Positions 7,184 to 15,961 of a stretch of 64,000 nt of DNA are shown here, one piece after another. A model generated the notes under the pieces. It did not search any database, was not told the DNA's origin, and saw nothing but the letters and a program-made list of their open reading frames with translations. Origin of the DNA: QYOJ01 sp964616825 (GTDB lineage: Bacteria > Bacteroidota > Bacteroidia > Bacteroidales > FEN-979); NCBI GenBank assembly GCA_964616825.1, contig CAZTSX010000004.1, forward strand, positions 62,001 to 126,000, read 5' to 3'. The first letter of the stretch is position 1. Each line of letters opens with the position of its first letter. The translations under genes were made by a program, and so were the position numbers.

Positions 7184-10000
7184 ATGAGAAGTTTAAAAAA
7201 CCTTGATCCACGTAATTACATCATTATCAAGGGTGCCCGGGTCAACAACCTGAAGAATATAAGCCTGGCAATACCCCGGAACAAGTTTGTGGTGATCACG
7301 GGCCTCTCCGGATCCGGTAAATCGTCACTGGCTTTCGATACGCTCTATGCCGACGGACAACGCCGTTACGTTGAGAGCCTGAGCGCCTATGCACGTCAAT
7401 TCCTTGGACGAATGAGCAAGCCGGAAGTGGACTCCATCTCCGGGATCTCTCCTGCCATTGCTATTGAACAGAAGGTCAACGCCTTAAATCCGAGATCAAC
7501 CGTCGGCACATCCACAGAACTCTATGAATATATAAAACTGCTTTATGCCCGGATTGGTAAGACCTATAGTCCTGTCTCCGGGAAGCTGGTGAAACGTGAC
7601 AGCGTATCCGACGTGGTGGATGCCATCCTCAAGCAACCCCAGGGAACAAAAGCTACGATATTCTCCCCTCTCAATGGACTGCCTACCAATGGTGATCTCA
7701 GATCCAAATGTATGGTGCTTCTGCAACAGGGCTTTATTCGTGTGATGGTTGATGGCCAGATTATCCGGATCGAAGAGGCATTGGAGCAAAATGATTGTCA
7801 GTATAAAGAGCTGTTTCTGGTCGTTGACAGAGTTACCATCCAACCCGATGATGAAGACCTGTCCAGCCGTTTGGCCGATTCGGTCCAAACAGCCTTTTTC
7901 GAGAGCCATGGCGACTGTATTGCGGAGTACAGCAATGGCAGGACACGGCGCCATCATTACTCCAGTAAATTTGAAGCTGACGGAATCACATTTGAAGAGC
8001 CTACATCAAACTTTTTCAGTTTCAACAATCCTTATGGCGCTTGCACACACTGCGAAGGCTTCGGGAGCGTGATCGGAGTTGATGAAGATCTGGTTGTGCC
8101 AAATAAAAGTCTTTCTATATACGACGATGCAATCGCCTGCTGGCGTGGAGAAAAGATGAGCGAATGGAAGAAGGAGCTGACTTTGAATGCATACAAATTT
8201 GATTTTCCCATTCACAAACCTTTTTACGAATTAACTGAGAAACAGAAGACATTACTATGGAAAGGCAACAACTATTTCAAAGGACTTACCCGATTCTTCG
8301 AATTTATTGAAAGCCAGAATTATAAAGTCCAGTACCGGGTAATGATGTCGCGCTACCGCGGAAAAACCATTTGTCCGGAATGCGACGGCACCCGCCTGCG
8401 CAAGGATGCATCTTATGTGAAGATCAACGGCCAATCGATCAACGACTTGGTCCTGATGCCGGTAGAGGAGCTTCAGAAGTTCTTCCTGAACCTGAAGCTG
8501 AATGGGTATGACCAATCTGTCGCAAAACGACTCATGACCGAAATCAATAACCGGCTGGAGGCCCTGAGTGATGTTGGGTTGGGGTACCTGAACCTGAATC
8601 GCCTCTCATCTACCCTGTCAGGAGGTGAATCTCAACGGATCAATCTCTCTACAGCCCTGGGAAGTAGTCTGGTTGGCTCCATGTATATTCTCGATGAGCC
8701 CAGCATCGGATTGCATGCCCGGGATACACAGCGGCTGATAAATGTCCTGATGCGATTACGCGATCTCGGTAACACCGTCATCGTAGTCGAACACGACGAA
8801 GAGATCATTCGTGCGGCTGATGAGATCATCGATATTGGTCCGTTGGCAGGACATCAAGGCGGAGAAGTCGTTTTTCAGGGTAACGGTGATAAAATAATCT
8901 CTTCGGAAGCAAGCCTGACAGGAAAATACCTTGCCGGTAAGCTCTCCATCGAGATCCCGGCGAAGCGCAGGGAGTGGAAAGAGTACATCAGCATTACAGG
9001 AGCCAGAGAGAACAACCTGAAGATGATCAATGTTGATATCCCGTTACATATTTTCACCGTGATCACAGGTGTTAGTGGCTCAGGAAAGACATCCTTTGTC
9101 AAACGTATTCTCTTCCCGGCACTGAAAAAAATCCATGGCGGATGGGCGGAAAAGACAGGGAAATTCGATCGTATTGCCGGAGACATCAGTCGTATTGGAT
9201 CGGTAGAGCTGGTAGATCAAAATCCCATCGGACGCTCTTCCCGCTCCAACCCTGCTACCTATATCAAAGCATTTGATGAGATCCGGCACCTCTTTGCCGA
9301 TCAGAAACTGGCAAAAGTAAGGGGATATAAACCCGGGTATTTTTCCTTCAACATCGCCGGAGGAAGGTGCGAAGAGTGCGAGGGAGACGGGGTACAAAAG
9401 ATTGAGATGCAGTTCATGGCAGATATCTACCTTACATGTGACGTCTGCCAGGGAAAGCGATTTAAAGAAGAGGTGCTGGATGTGAAATACAGGGAGAAGA
9501 CCATTGTTGACATCCTGGAGATGACCGTGGAGGAAGCCATCGCTTTCTTCACCTACGACAGCCATCCAACTACCTCTGAAAAACGGATCCTCTCCCGGTT
9601 GAAGTCGTTGCAGGATGTTGGACTGGGATACCTGAAACTTGGTCAATCCTCTTCTACCCTATCGGGCGGTGAGGCACAACGGATCAAACTGGCTTTCTTT
9701 CTCTCCAAAGGCAATACCGGCAAACCTACACTCTTTATCTTCGATGAACCTACCACAGGTCTTCACTTCCACGATATTCACAAGTTACTCGTCGCATTCG
9801 ACTCGTTGATCCGGATCGGACATTCAGTGCTGGTAATTGAGCACAATCCTGAGATCATTAAATCGGCTGACTGGGTCATCGACCTTGGTAAAGAGGGAGG
9901 AGATGAAGGCGGTCATGTAGTTTTTACCGGCACACCGGAAGCTTTGATCAAATGCAAGGATTCATATACAGGATTCTATTTAAGGAAGAAACTTAATTAA
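7184..10000 (+). CDS. uvrA: Excinuclease ABC subunit A
   Basis: Damage-recognition ATPase of nucleotide excision repair, 938 residues, acting as a dimer with UvrB. Two ABC-type ATPase modules are seen: Walker A GLSGSGKSS at about 40-48 and GVSGSGKTS near 629, with signatures STLSGGESQ near 475 and STLSGGEAQ near 824. Zinc-binding cysteine pairs occur (CTHC with CPEC; CEEC with CDVC). The ATG at 7184 is preferred over an upstream TTG at 7151 because a -7-like TAATTTCG lies at 7155-7162, inside the longer version. It stands alone between the divergent sigma gene and a repeat element. Confidence 0.98.
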   Translation: MRSLKNLDPRNYIIIKGARVNNLKNISLAIPRNKFVVITGLSGSGKSSLAFDTLYADGQRRYVESLSAYARQFLGRMSKPEVDSISGISPAIAIEQKVNALNPRSTVGTSTELYEYIKLLYARIGKTYSPVSGKLVKRDSVSDVVDAILKQPQGTKATIFSPLNGLPTNGDLRSKCMVLLQQGFIRVMVDGQIIRIEEALEQNDCQYKELFLVVDRVTIQPDDEDLSSRLADSVQTAFFESHGDCIAEYSNGRTRRHHYSSKFEADGITFEEPTSNFFSFNNPYGACTHCEGFGSVIGVDEDLVVPNKSLSIYDDAIACWRGEKMSEWKKELTLNAYKFDFPIHKPFYELTEKQKTLLWKGNNYFKGLTRFFEFIESQNYKVQYRVMMSRYRGKTICPECDGTRLRKDASYVKINGQSINDLVLMPVEELQKFFLNLKLNGYDQSVAKRLMTEINNRLEALSDVGLGYLNLNRLSSTLSGGESQRINLSTALGSSLVGSMYILDEPSIGLHARDTQRLINVLMRLRDLGNTVIVVEHDEEIIRAADEIIDIGPLAGHQGGEVVFQGNGDKIISSEASLTGKYLAGKLSIEIPAKRREWKEYISITGARENNLKMINVDIPLHIFTVITGVSGSGKTSFVKRILFPALKKIHGGWAEKTGKFDRIAGDISRIGSVELVDQNPIGRSSRSNPATYIKAFDEIRHLFADQKLAKVRGYKPGYFSFNIAGGRCEECEGDGVQKIEMQFMADIYLTCDVCQGKRFKEEVLDVKYREKTIVDILEMTVEEAIAFFTYDSHPTTSEKRILSRLKSLQDVGLGYLKLGQSSSTLSGGEAQRIKLAFFLSKGNTGKPTLFIFDEPTTGLHFHDIHKLLVAFDSLIRIGHSVLVIEHNPEIIKSADWVIDLGKEGGDEGGHVVFTGTPEALIKCKDSYTGFYLRKKLN

Positions 10001-10029
10001 TCTGGTAAATTGGCGAAATGGTGAAGAAT

Positions 10030-10060
10030 GTCATTGCGAGGAGTGAAGCGACGCGGCAAT
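10030..10060 (+). repeat. Interspersed TCATTGCGAGG-type repeat, copy 1
   Basis: A 31-base element beginning GTCATTGCGAGGAG with flanking ATTGC/GCAAT inverted ends, located between uvrA and the aldehyde dehydrogenase gene. A diverged copy starting GTCATTACGAGG lies at 12645-12674. The sequence resembles a short intergenic repeat that I recall from many Bacteroidota and other environmental genomes. It may be a REP-like element. Confidence 0.6.
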
Positions 10061-10085
10061 GGTGAGTTAATGAAAAAGTGAGATT

Positions 10086-11453
10086 ATGAAAAGTATCAAT
10101 CCTGCGAACAATCAGACCATCAAGGAGTACCGTGAACACACGTCCGGGGAGGTGGTTGAGATCATCAACAAATCCAATCATGAATGGGTTAGGTGGAAAG
10201 AGACACCCTTTTCTCTCCGAAGTGAACTTATGATGAAAGCAGCCTCTTTGCTCAGAAAACGCAAAGATGAGCTGGCAAAGTTAATGACCCTTGAAATGGG
10301 TAAGATTATCCGGGAGTCGGAAGCCGAAGTAGAAAAATGTGTCTGGGGATGTGAATATTACGCGGAGAATGCAGAACGTTTTCTGCAGGATGAAGTGATT
10401 CCTTCAGATGTTTCTCGCAGTTTTGTTGCTTTCCAGCCTCTGGGTGTGATTTTGGCCGTGATGCCCTGGAACTTTCCGTTATGGCAGGTCTTCCGGTTTG
10501 CAGCGCCCACCCTGATGGCAGGCAATGGTGGCCTGTTGAAACATGCCTCCAATGTGCCCGGGTGTGCACTGGCCATTGAAGAGATCTTTCGCGAAGCCGG
10601 ATTCCCGGCAGATCTCTTTCGCACCTTGATGATCCCATCTGGCATGGTAGAAACAGTTATCGACCACCCTGCAGTGGTTGCTGCAACACTTACAGGTAGT
10701 GAATACGCCGGAAGTCAGGTAGCAGCTGCAGCAGGCCGGAGGATCAAAAAAACACTTCTCGAACTGGGGGGATCAGATCCATTTATCGTACTTGAGGATT
10801 GCAATCTGGAACTAGCCGTACAACATGCCGTGAACTCACGCATGATCAACCAGGGACAGAGCTGCATAGCAGCCAAGCGATTTATCGTTCATGAACCGGT
10901 ACTGGAAGCATTTACCAACCGGGTTCATCAGGCTTTTACTGAGCTGAAAGCCGGAGATCCCCTGGATCCCGCAACAGACATCGGTCCCCTGGCCCGGCCC
11001 GACCTGGTTGATGATATCGACCGGCAGGTGCAGGAGTCGGTTCAGATGGGTGCAACCATGATCGCCGGAGGAACCAGATATGATCGTAAGGGATGTTACT
11101 ATCAACCTACGATCCTGACAAATGTAAAGGCTGGAATGCCAGCCTATTCGGAGGAGACTTTCGGACCGTTAGTCGCAATCATCCCTGTTGCAACAGATGA
11201 AGAGGCTGTGCGCGTTGCAAACGACTCGGTATTCGGACTGGGTGGCAGCGTATGGACAAACGATATCGCCCGGGGAGAACAGATCGCCCGCAAGGTGGAG
11301 AGTGGGGCGATGTTTGTCAACGGCATGACCAAATCGGATCCGCGACTTCCTTTCGGAGGGATCAAACAATCGGGGTACGGAAGAGAATTGGGGAGTTATG
11401 GGATCCGTGAATTTGTCAACATCAAAACGATTTCAATCAATATTGAAGACTGA
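10086..11453 (+). CDS. Succinate-semialdehyde dehydrogenase (GabD/GabD1-like)
   Basis: NAD(P)-dependent aldehyde dehydrogenase of 455 residues. It shows PWNFPLWQ near 127, the cofactor lysine in LKHASN (Lys152), the general base Glu226 in LLELGGSDPF and the catalytic Cys260 in GQSCIAAKRF. The combination of MTLEMGK, LKHASN and QSCIAAKRF is close to mycobacterial GabD1, so succinate semialdehyde is the likely substrate, oxidised to succinate in GABA or related catabolism. No transaminase gene is nearby, so the pathway is not confirmed. It converges with the M23 lipoprotein gene, the tails overlapping by about 20 bases. Confidence 0.88.
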   Translation: MKSINPANNQTIKEYREHTSGEVVEIINKSNHEWVRWKETPFSLRSELMMKAASLLRKRKDELAKLMTLEMGKIIRESEAEVEKCVWGCEYYAENAERFLQDEVIPSDVSRSFVAFQPLGVILAVMPWNFPLWQVFRFAAPTLMAGNGGLLKHASNVPGCALAIEEIFREAGFPADLFRTLMIPSGMVETVIDHPAVVAATLTGSEYAGSQVAAAAGRRIKKTLLELGGSDPFIVLEDCNLELAVQHAVNSRMINQGQSCIAAKRFIVHEPVLEAFTNRVHQAFTELKAGDPLDPATDIGPLARPDLVDDIDRQVQESVQMGATMIAGGTRYDRKGCYYQPTILTNVKAGMPAYSEETFGPLVAIIPVATDEEAVRVANDSVFGLGGSVWTNDIARGEQIARKVESGAMFVNGMTKSDPRLPFGGIKQSGYGRELGSYGIREFVNIKTISINIED

Positions 11454-11876
11454 TCTCTCCTCCATCATGGAATTGACAACAGTTTCAACAGGTGGATTGA
11501 GAAGGTTTCCTGCCAGGTTAAATTCATTAATTTTGGTATACTCCTTCAACACAAACGGGATTCCCTGGGAAAAATTAAAATTGGGCCTGTCACAGATTTG
11601 AAAGTGGAGGTGTGGCATTCCTGAGGCGCCTGAGTTGCCCAGTAAAGCAATCGGATCACCTTCAGTAAGTATATCGTCAACTGACACAAAGAACGAGTTG
11701 GGAATACAGTGTCCATAGGCCGCAATATGCCCTCCTCCGATATCAAGTAAGAGGTAATTACCAGGATAGCCATCAATTGACTGGGGTGGTTTATCCTGTG
11801 TATCTCCGTTGTTCTCCTCTATCCCGTCCTGGAGCTTGACAACAACTCCGTCGGCAACTGCATAGAGGGGTATCCC
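11433..11876 (-). CDS. M23 metallopeptidase lipoprotein, 3' part after frameshift
   Basis: Second part of the gene that starts at 12561. From the frameshift at the G run (11874-11877) this frame continues GIPLYAVADGVVVKLQDG, then GNYLLLDIGGGHIAAYGHC and the metal-binding MPHLHFQICD, the core of the LytM/M23 fold. The frame itself is open from 11915, but bases 11877-11915 duplicate sequence that reads better in the other frame. Joined to the first part, the protein would be about 375 residues and have both halves of the M23 domain. Confidence 0.8.
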   Translation of the reverse strand, partial: GIPLYAVADGVVVKLQDGIEENNGDTQDKPPQSIDGYPGNYLLLDIGGGHIAAYGHCIPNSFFVSVDDILTEGDPIALLGNSGASGMPHLHFQICDRPNFNFSQGIPFVLKEYTKINEFNLAGNLLNPPVETVVNSMMEERSVFNID

Positions 11877-12561
11877 CATAATTGAAATAAGATTCATTCG
11901 CCTGTGAAGGGCCATCCAATATGTCGTTCAGTTCGTCGTTGAATTGCATGTTATCGAATGCAAATCGTTCCTGTCTCCACATCTGACCATCCACGAAGAG
12001 GAATACATAAAAATGATAACCCATTGTCGACTGGCTGACGAACAACCAGTTTTTCCCTTTCACAGGTGATGCAATCGCAATAGGGGTCTCATTGATACGG
12101 GGTGAAAATGAAGCTCCCTCCAGAATTACCTGCTGGTTTTGTATTGTATCCATGAATTCAAACCGGTGCGAAATATTGGCCGGTTTTGGATGTTCTAAAG
12201 GAATCGGCAACTGGATGGAGATGTAGTAGTGTGTCAGCTTATCAAATGTAAAAAAAGGAATTTGGGGGATAGGGTCTTTCCAGATATACGGAAGGTCTGC
12301 TTTATTCAGCGTCATTAACTCCGATTTTGAGTCGGGATCGAGGACTACGATCTTCTCCAGTTCGAGATCCTCTTTCCCATATTCCCACATGCGGATAGTG
12401 TATCCTATACGGAGGAATTTCTCAGTCGGATAAGGAATATCGTTGATGATCACCTCGATCTTCGTTGTTGAACCCTGGGGTTCAGAACCATTATCTTTCT
12501 TGCATTGCACAAACAGCATTGCGACGAGCAATAGTACAGCAAACAGAGCAACTGTTCTCAT
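11791..12561 (-). CDS. M23 metallopeptidase lipoprotein, 5' part, frameshifted
   Basis: Begins with a lipoprotein signal (MRTVALFAVLLLVAMLFVQC, Cys20), then about 185 residues of a beta-rich extracytoplasmic region, then WRQERFAFD, where a metal ligand of M23 peptidases usually sits. After NYG the frame leaves the family pattern and ends in a meaningless Cys/Arg-rich tail. Removing one G from the GGGG at 11874-11877 (minus strand) restores YGIPLYAVADG. The product would be a cell-envelope endopeptidase or a LytM-like regulator. Either the gene is broken or, more likely, the base is an assembly error. Confidence 0.8.
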   Translation of the reverse strand: MRTVALFAVLLLVAMLFVQCKKDNGSEPQGSTTKIEVIINDIPYPTEKFLRIGYTIRMWEYGKEDLELEKIVVLDPDSKSELMTLNKADLPYIWKDPIPQIPFFTFDKLTHYYISIQLPIPLEHPKPANISHRFEFMDTIQNQQVILEGASFSPRINETPIAIASPVKGKNWLFVSQSTMGYHFYVFLFVDGQMWRQERFAFDNMQFNDELNDILDGPSQANESYFNYGDTPLCSCRRSCCQAPGRDRGEQRRYTG

Positions 12562-12644
12562 CTGGTTATAGATTGGTTTTACTTCAATGTAAAGATAAAA
12601 AAATCCATCCAGTTATCAAGTTATCCAGTAATCTAGTCATCATT

Positions 12645-12674
12645 GTCATTACGAGGTGCGCAGCAACGAAGCAA
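12645..12674 (+). repeat. Interspersed TCATTGCGAGG-type repeat, copy 2
   Basis: Starts GTCATTACGAGG and continues GTGCGCAGCAACGAAGCAA, a diverged copy of the element at 10030. It lies in the 196-base gap between the M23 lipoprotein gene and the tRNA promoter. Confidence 0.55.
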
Positions 12675-12713
12675 CAGAACCTGCCAGTAAGATCAAAGAG
12701 CCTCTGGTTTTTC

Positions 12714-12744
12714 TTTGCACTTATTTTTGAAACACGTATCTTTG
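12714..12744 (+). promoter_or_regulatory. Promoter for tRNA-Met
   Basis: TTTG at 12714-12717 and TATCTTTG at 12737-12744, separated by exactly 19 bases: a full match to the Bacteroidota primary promoter. The tRNA begins 13 bases after the -7 box. Confidence 0.85.
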
Positions 12745-12757
12745 CCCCCGCGAAATT

Positions 12758-12831
12758 GGCGTGGTAGCTCAGTTGGTTAGAGCGTCGGATTCATAACCCG
12801 GAGGTCACGAGTTCAACTCTCGTCCACGCTA
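12758..12831 (+). tRNA. tRNA-Met (anticodon CAT)
   Basis: A 74-base cloverleaf without encoded CCA. Acceptor stem GGCGTGG pairs with CCACGCT (one G-T at the end), D arm GCTC/GAGC, anticodon loop TTCATAA with CAT, and T arm ACGAG/CTCGT with TTCAACT loop. It lacks the mismatched first acceptor pair and GGG/CCC anticodon stem of an initiator, so it is an elongator methionine tRNA; an Ile2 tRNA read with lysidine is a less likely alternative. Own promoter directly upstream. Confidence 0.93.
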
Positions 12832-13214
12832 CAAAAATTGAGATTCAAGATTCCTACTCACCTAATCTCATACTCCCATACACTCATACTCTCTTACCCT
12901 CATACCTAACCACGGGGTGGTTGCTTGTGATCATCTCCTATATATGTCGGGAGCATGTCGGGAGCACTATTATTCTATATTAACGGTATATTGAATCTAG
13001 ATTGAATGCATAAACCGGCCAATAGATTGCACTGCATCAATCAACATGTAGATCTTAAGGCTGCTTTTTTAGTCGGACACCACTGTAAATCTTTATGTAT
13101 CTACGTAAATCCCAAACAAAAATCCCGTAAAAGATATGCTATATCGTTAACTTGCGAAATATACCGCTTCACGGAAGGTGTGAAAATGAATACTTGTAAC
13201 AAAATAAAATAGAT
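12832..13214 (+). other. Intergenic region with degenerate CTCATAC array; no convincing gene
   Basis: 383 bases between the tRNA and the flavin reductase. 12860-12907 holds a degenerate array of CTCATAC-like units. A six-pair hairpin with GGG loop is at 12908-12922, and an 11-base unit (TGTCGGGAGCA) is repeated twice near 12945-12966. A 68-codon open frame at 13006-13212 has no recognisable features and I do not accept it. Its last nine codons (from ATG 13186) could be a tiny leader peptide preceded by GGAAGGTG. The stretch is AT-rich like the genes after it. Confidence 0.5.
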
Positions 13215-13742
13215 ATGGTAAATATTAAGGCACTATTTGAAATTACTTACGGATTATATATCGTTTGCTCAGGAGATAAAAACCGGGGTAACGGGTTTAT
13301 ATCAAATACAGTCTTTCAGGTAACATCAGAGCCCGCAAAATTTGCCGTTTGCTGTAGTAAAAATAATTTCACTTGTGAATTTATCGAAAAATATGCTCAT
13401 TTTTCCGTCTCTGTCTTGGTTAAAAACACAGAGCCCGAAATCTTTGGACGATTTGGTTTTAAGAGCGGCAAAGATTTCAACAAGTTAAAAGAAATGGATG
13501 TAAAATTTGGGATGANNNNNNNNNNNNNNNNNNNNNNNNNNNNNNNNNNNNNNNNNNNNNNNNNNNNNNNNNNNNNNNNNNNNNNNNNNNNNNNNNNNNN
13601 NNNNNNNNNNNNNNNGGATGAGATCAGTGAGCCGTTAACATATTCCTATTATCGCCAGATTAAAAAAGGGGTAGCCCCCAAAAATGCTCCAACGTACATT
13701 GACAAATCAAGGTTAGAGACGAAAAGGGAATCCACCAAATAA
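13215..13742 (+). CDS. Flavin reductase family protein, interrupted by assembly gap
   Basis: FMN-binding split-barrel protein of the flavin reductase family, which reduces or carries FMN using NAD(P)H or a redox partner. The N-terminal 100 residues carry the family pattern (ITYGLYIVCSG, FISNTVFQVTSEPAKFAV, FSVSVL); the C-terminus after the gap reads EPLTYSYYRQIKKGVAPKNAPTYI, also typical. Bases 13516-13615 are N, a placeholder of 100 bases, so about 35-45 residues are missing and the apparent in-frame join is chance. No rubredoxin domain is seen after it. It is AT-rich, like the pdh genes downstream. Confidence 0.82.
   Translation: MVNIKALFEITYGLYIVCSGDKNRGNGFISNTVFQVTSEPAKFAVCCSKNNFTCEFIEKYAHFSVSVLVKNTEPEIFGRFGFKSGKDFNKLKEMDVKFGMXXXXXXXXXXXXXXXXXXXXXXXXXXXXXXXXXXDEISEPLTYSYYRQIKKGVAPKNAPTYIDKSRLETKRESTK
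13516..13615. other. Assembly gap (100 N)
   Basis: Exactly 100 undefined bases inside the flavin reductase gene. The round number marks a scaffold join of unknown true length. Confidence 0.98.
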
Positions 13743-13773
13743 GGAGGATCTTATCGAAGTTTACGCTCTCCAT

Positions 13774-13806
13774 CTTAGTATTGTTTCGGTGTACTAAGAA
13801 TTTCTT
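13774..13806 (+). terminator. Possible terminator after flavin reductase
   Basis: A seven-pair stem, CTTAGTA (13774-13780) with TACTAAG (13792-13798), followed by a T-rich stretch. The stem is AT-rich and the T run is interrupted, so strength is uncertain. Confidence 0.4.
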
Positions 13807-13828
13807 TGTCATTTTCTTTCACTTTTTT

Positions 13829-13859
13829 TTTGTAGAACCATTATTTGGTATTATCTTTG
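13829..13859 (+). promoter_or_regulatory. Promoter for pdhABC
   Basis: TTTG at 13829-13832, 19-base spacer, TATCTTTG at 13852-13859: full match to the Bacteroidota primary promoter, 36 bases before the pdhA ATG. The genes are thus wired to the host promoter system whatever their origin. Confidence 0.8.
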
Positions 13860-13894
13860 TCTGGATTTAGTCTAAATAATAATAAAGAGAGGCC

Positions 13895-14983
13895 ATGTTT
13901 AAAGAATATAATCCAATACAAGATAAGTTGTTCAGAATAATCGATGACGATGGCATGATCATAAATAAAGAGTGGATGCCTGAATTGTCAAATGAACAAA
14001 TCGTAAACGCATACAAAGAGATGCTTTTTGCCAGGACAGCTGATTTACAAATCGTTTCTTATCAGCGCCAGGGAAGGATCTATACCTATCCCCCGAATTA
14101 TGGCCAGGAAGCAATTTCAGGAGCTGCAGGAGCAGTTATGAGAGAAGATGACTGGCTGGTGCCGGCTTTCCGGGAAATGGGAGCGTATCTTGCAAAAGGA
14201 GCTACTCTGAAAGAACTTTTTTTGTACTTTATGGGATACGAAGATGGATCGTTGTTTAAGGATGCGAAGAATATCCTGCCATTGTCTGTCCCTATAGCAT
14301 CACAACTGGTTCATGCAACAGGGATCGGATATGAAATCAAATACAATAACAAAGATCAGGTCGTATTTGCTTTTGTGGGAGACGGCGGAACATCAGAAGG
14401 AGATTTTCACGAAGCGTTGAACTTTGCCGGAACGTGGAAAGTCCCTGTGATTTTTATCGTTCAGAATAATCAATACGGAATCTCCACACCCTTTTCAATA
14501 CAGACAGCCTCAGAAAATATTGCAATCAAATCTGTAGCATATGGAATTGAAGGTATAATGGTAGACGGCAATGATTATTTTGCTATGTATGCTGCGCTTA
14601 AAAATGCTGCCAAACGTACAGGAGAAGGAAACGGGCCGGTGCTGGTTGAGGCAGTAACTTACAGAAAAGGCGCTCATACAACTTCCGATGATCCGACAAA
14701 ATACAGAACGAAGAAAGAGGAAGAAGAGTGGGATAAAAAAGATCCTCTTAAACGATTAAAGGCATATTTGATTGACAAGAAACTATGGTCGGAAAAAGAA
14801 GAGGAGAGAGTTATTATACAATACAAGAAAGAGATCGACAGACAATTTGAAGACGCCGAAAACTATCCTGAAAGTTCCCTTGACGATGTGTTTCAGTTTA
14901 TGTATGACGAAATGCCGGAGGATCTGCAAAAACAGAAAGTTGAACAAGAGAAGTTTTTAACATGGATGGAGGAGAGAAAATGA
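13895..14983 (+). CDS. pdhA: Pyruvate dehydrogenase E1 component, alpha subunit
   Basis: Thiamine-diphosphate dependent 2-oxoacid dehydrogenase E1 alpha chain of 362 residues; with E1 beta it decarboxylates the 2-oxoacid and acylates the lipoyl group of E2. The diphosphate-binding motif begins GDGGTSEGDFHEALNFAG near residue 162 and ends at the QNNQYGIS segment. Along its length it resembles the Gram-positive PdhA type (SYQRQGRIYTYPPNYGQEA, DDPTKYRTKKEEEEWDKKDP). Pyruvate is the best guess, but branched-chain oxoacids or acetoin are possible. Arginines are mostly AGA and the gene is AT-rich compared with its flanks. pdhB overlaps its stop codon (ATGA). Confidence 0.9.
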   Translation: MFKEYNPIQDKLFRIIDDDGMIINKEWMPELSNEQIVNAYKEMLFARTADLQIVSYQRQGRIYTYPPNYGQEAISGAAGAVMREDDWLVPAFREMGAYLAKGATLKELFLYFMGYEDGSLFKDAKNILPLSVPIASQLVHATGIGYEIKYNNKDQVVFAFVGDGGTSEGDFHEALNFAGTWKVPVIFIVQNNQYGISTPFSIQTASENIAIKSVAYGIEGIMVDGNDYFAMYAALKNAAKRTGEGNGPVLVEAVTYRKGAHTTSDDPTKYRTKKEEEEWDKKDPLKRLKAYLIDKKLWSEKEEERVIIQYKKEIDRQFEDAENYPESSLDDVFQFMYDEMPEDLQKQKVEQEKFLTWMEERK

Positions 14984-15957
14984 AGATAATGAATATGGTC
15001 AATGCGATCAACGATGCATTAGACATTAAGCTGAAAGAGGACAGAAATACCATTGTATATGGTCAGGATGTTGGCGTTGAAGGCGGAGTATTCAGAGTAA
15101 CAGAAGGGCTGCAAAAGAAATATGGCAACGATAGAGTCTTTGATTCACCTCTTGCAGAATCAGGAATTGTAGGAACAGCTGTCGGTATGGCCGTGGCAGG
15201 ACTCAGACCTGTTGTTGAAATTCAATTCTCAGGATTTGTTTATCCTGCTTTCAATCAAATTATCTCACATGCTGCACGAATGCGAAACAGAAGCAGAGGA
15301 AGATATCAAACTCCCATAGTAATCAGAATGCCTTATGGCGGAGGAATAAATGCACTTGAACATCACTCAGAAAGCATGGAAGCCCTGTTCGGACATATGC
15401 CCGGGGTAAAAGTGGTGATTCCCTCCACACCACACGATGCAAAAGGCATGTTGATTACTGCAGTCGAAAGTAATGATACGATAATCTTTATGGAACCAAA
15501 AAGAATCTATCGAGCTGTAAAACAAGAAGTCTCAGAAGATAAATATTCAATTCCATTAGGAAAGGCAAACATTATTTCGCAAGGTACTGATGTAACTCTG
15601 GTCGCTTATGGAGCCATGATCAGAGAAGCTCAGAAAGCGATGATTCTGGCAAAAGAAGCAGGGATCTCCGTTGAATTGATTGACCTGCGTTCAATCTATC
15701 CAGTTGACAGGGATACAATTGCAAATTCTGTTCAAAAAACAGGAAGAATTATCACTGTAACTGAAAGTCCAAAGAGTTTTGGTGTTGCTTCGGAAATAGC
15801 CCAGTTAGTTCTTGAAGATGCATTTCTATACCTGGAAGCTCCTCCCAAGCGGATTACAGGCTTCGATACAATTGTACCATTGCCCAAGGGTGAGCATCAT
15901 TATATGATATCTCCCGAGAAAATATTTTATGACATTGAAAAAACAGTAAAATTCTAG
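14980..15957 (+). CDS. pdhB: Pyruvate dehydrogenase E1 component, beta subunit
   Basis: E1 beta chain of 325 residues that completes the heterotetrameric E1. It has the transketolase pyrimidine-binding domain (VYGQDVGVEGGVFRVTEGL, FDSPLAESGIVGTAVGMA) and a C-terminal transketolase domain (GTDVTLVAYGAMIREA, VELIDLRSIYPVD). The frame is open from an ATG at 14962, but the ATG at 14980 is preferred: it overlaps the pdhA stop as ATGA and has GGAGGAGAG directly upstream, an unusually strong ribosome-binding site for this genome. pdhC starts 4 bases after its stop. Confidence 0.92.
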   Translation: MKIMNMVNAINDALDIKLKEDRNTIVYGQDVGVEGGVFRVTEGLQKKYGNDRVFDSPLAESGIVGTAVGMAVAGLRPVVEIQFSGFVYPAFNQIISHAARMRNRSRGRYQTPIVIRMPYGGGINALEHHSESMEALFGHMPGVKVVIPSTPHDAKGMLITAVESNDTIIFMEPKRIYRAVKQEVSEDKYSIPLGKANIISQGTDVTLVAYGAMIREAQKAMILAKEAGISVELIDLRSIYPVDRDTIANSVQKTGRIITVTESPKSFGVASEIAQLVLEDAFLYLEAPPKRITGFDTIVPLPKGEHHYMISPEKIFYDIEKTVKF

Positions 15958-15961
15958 TCCA

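Noticed and set aside
12908..12922. Hairpin after tRNA-Met as a terminator
   Set aside because: Six pairs with a GGG loop but no following T run, and it is 77 bases from the tRNA end.
13006..13212. 68-codon open frame between tRNA-Met and the flavin reductase
   Set aside because: No recognisable domain, no signal peptide and an irregular composition rich in Cys and His. It lies in an AT-rich gap next to degenerate repeats.
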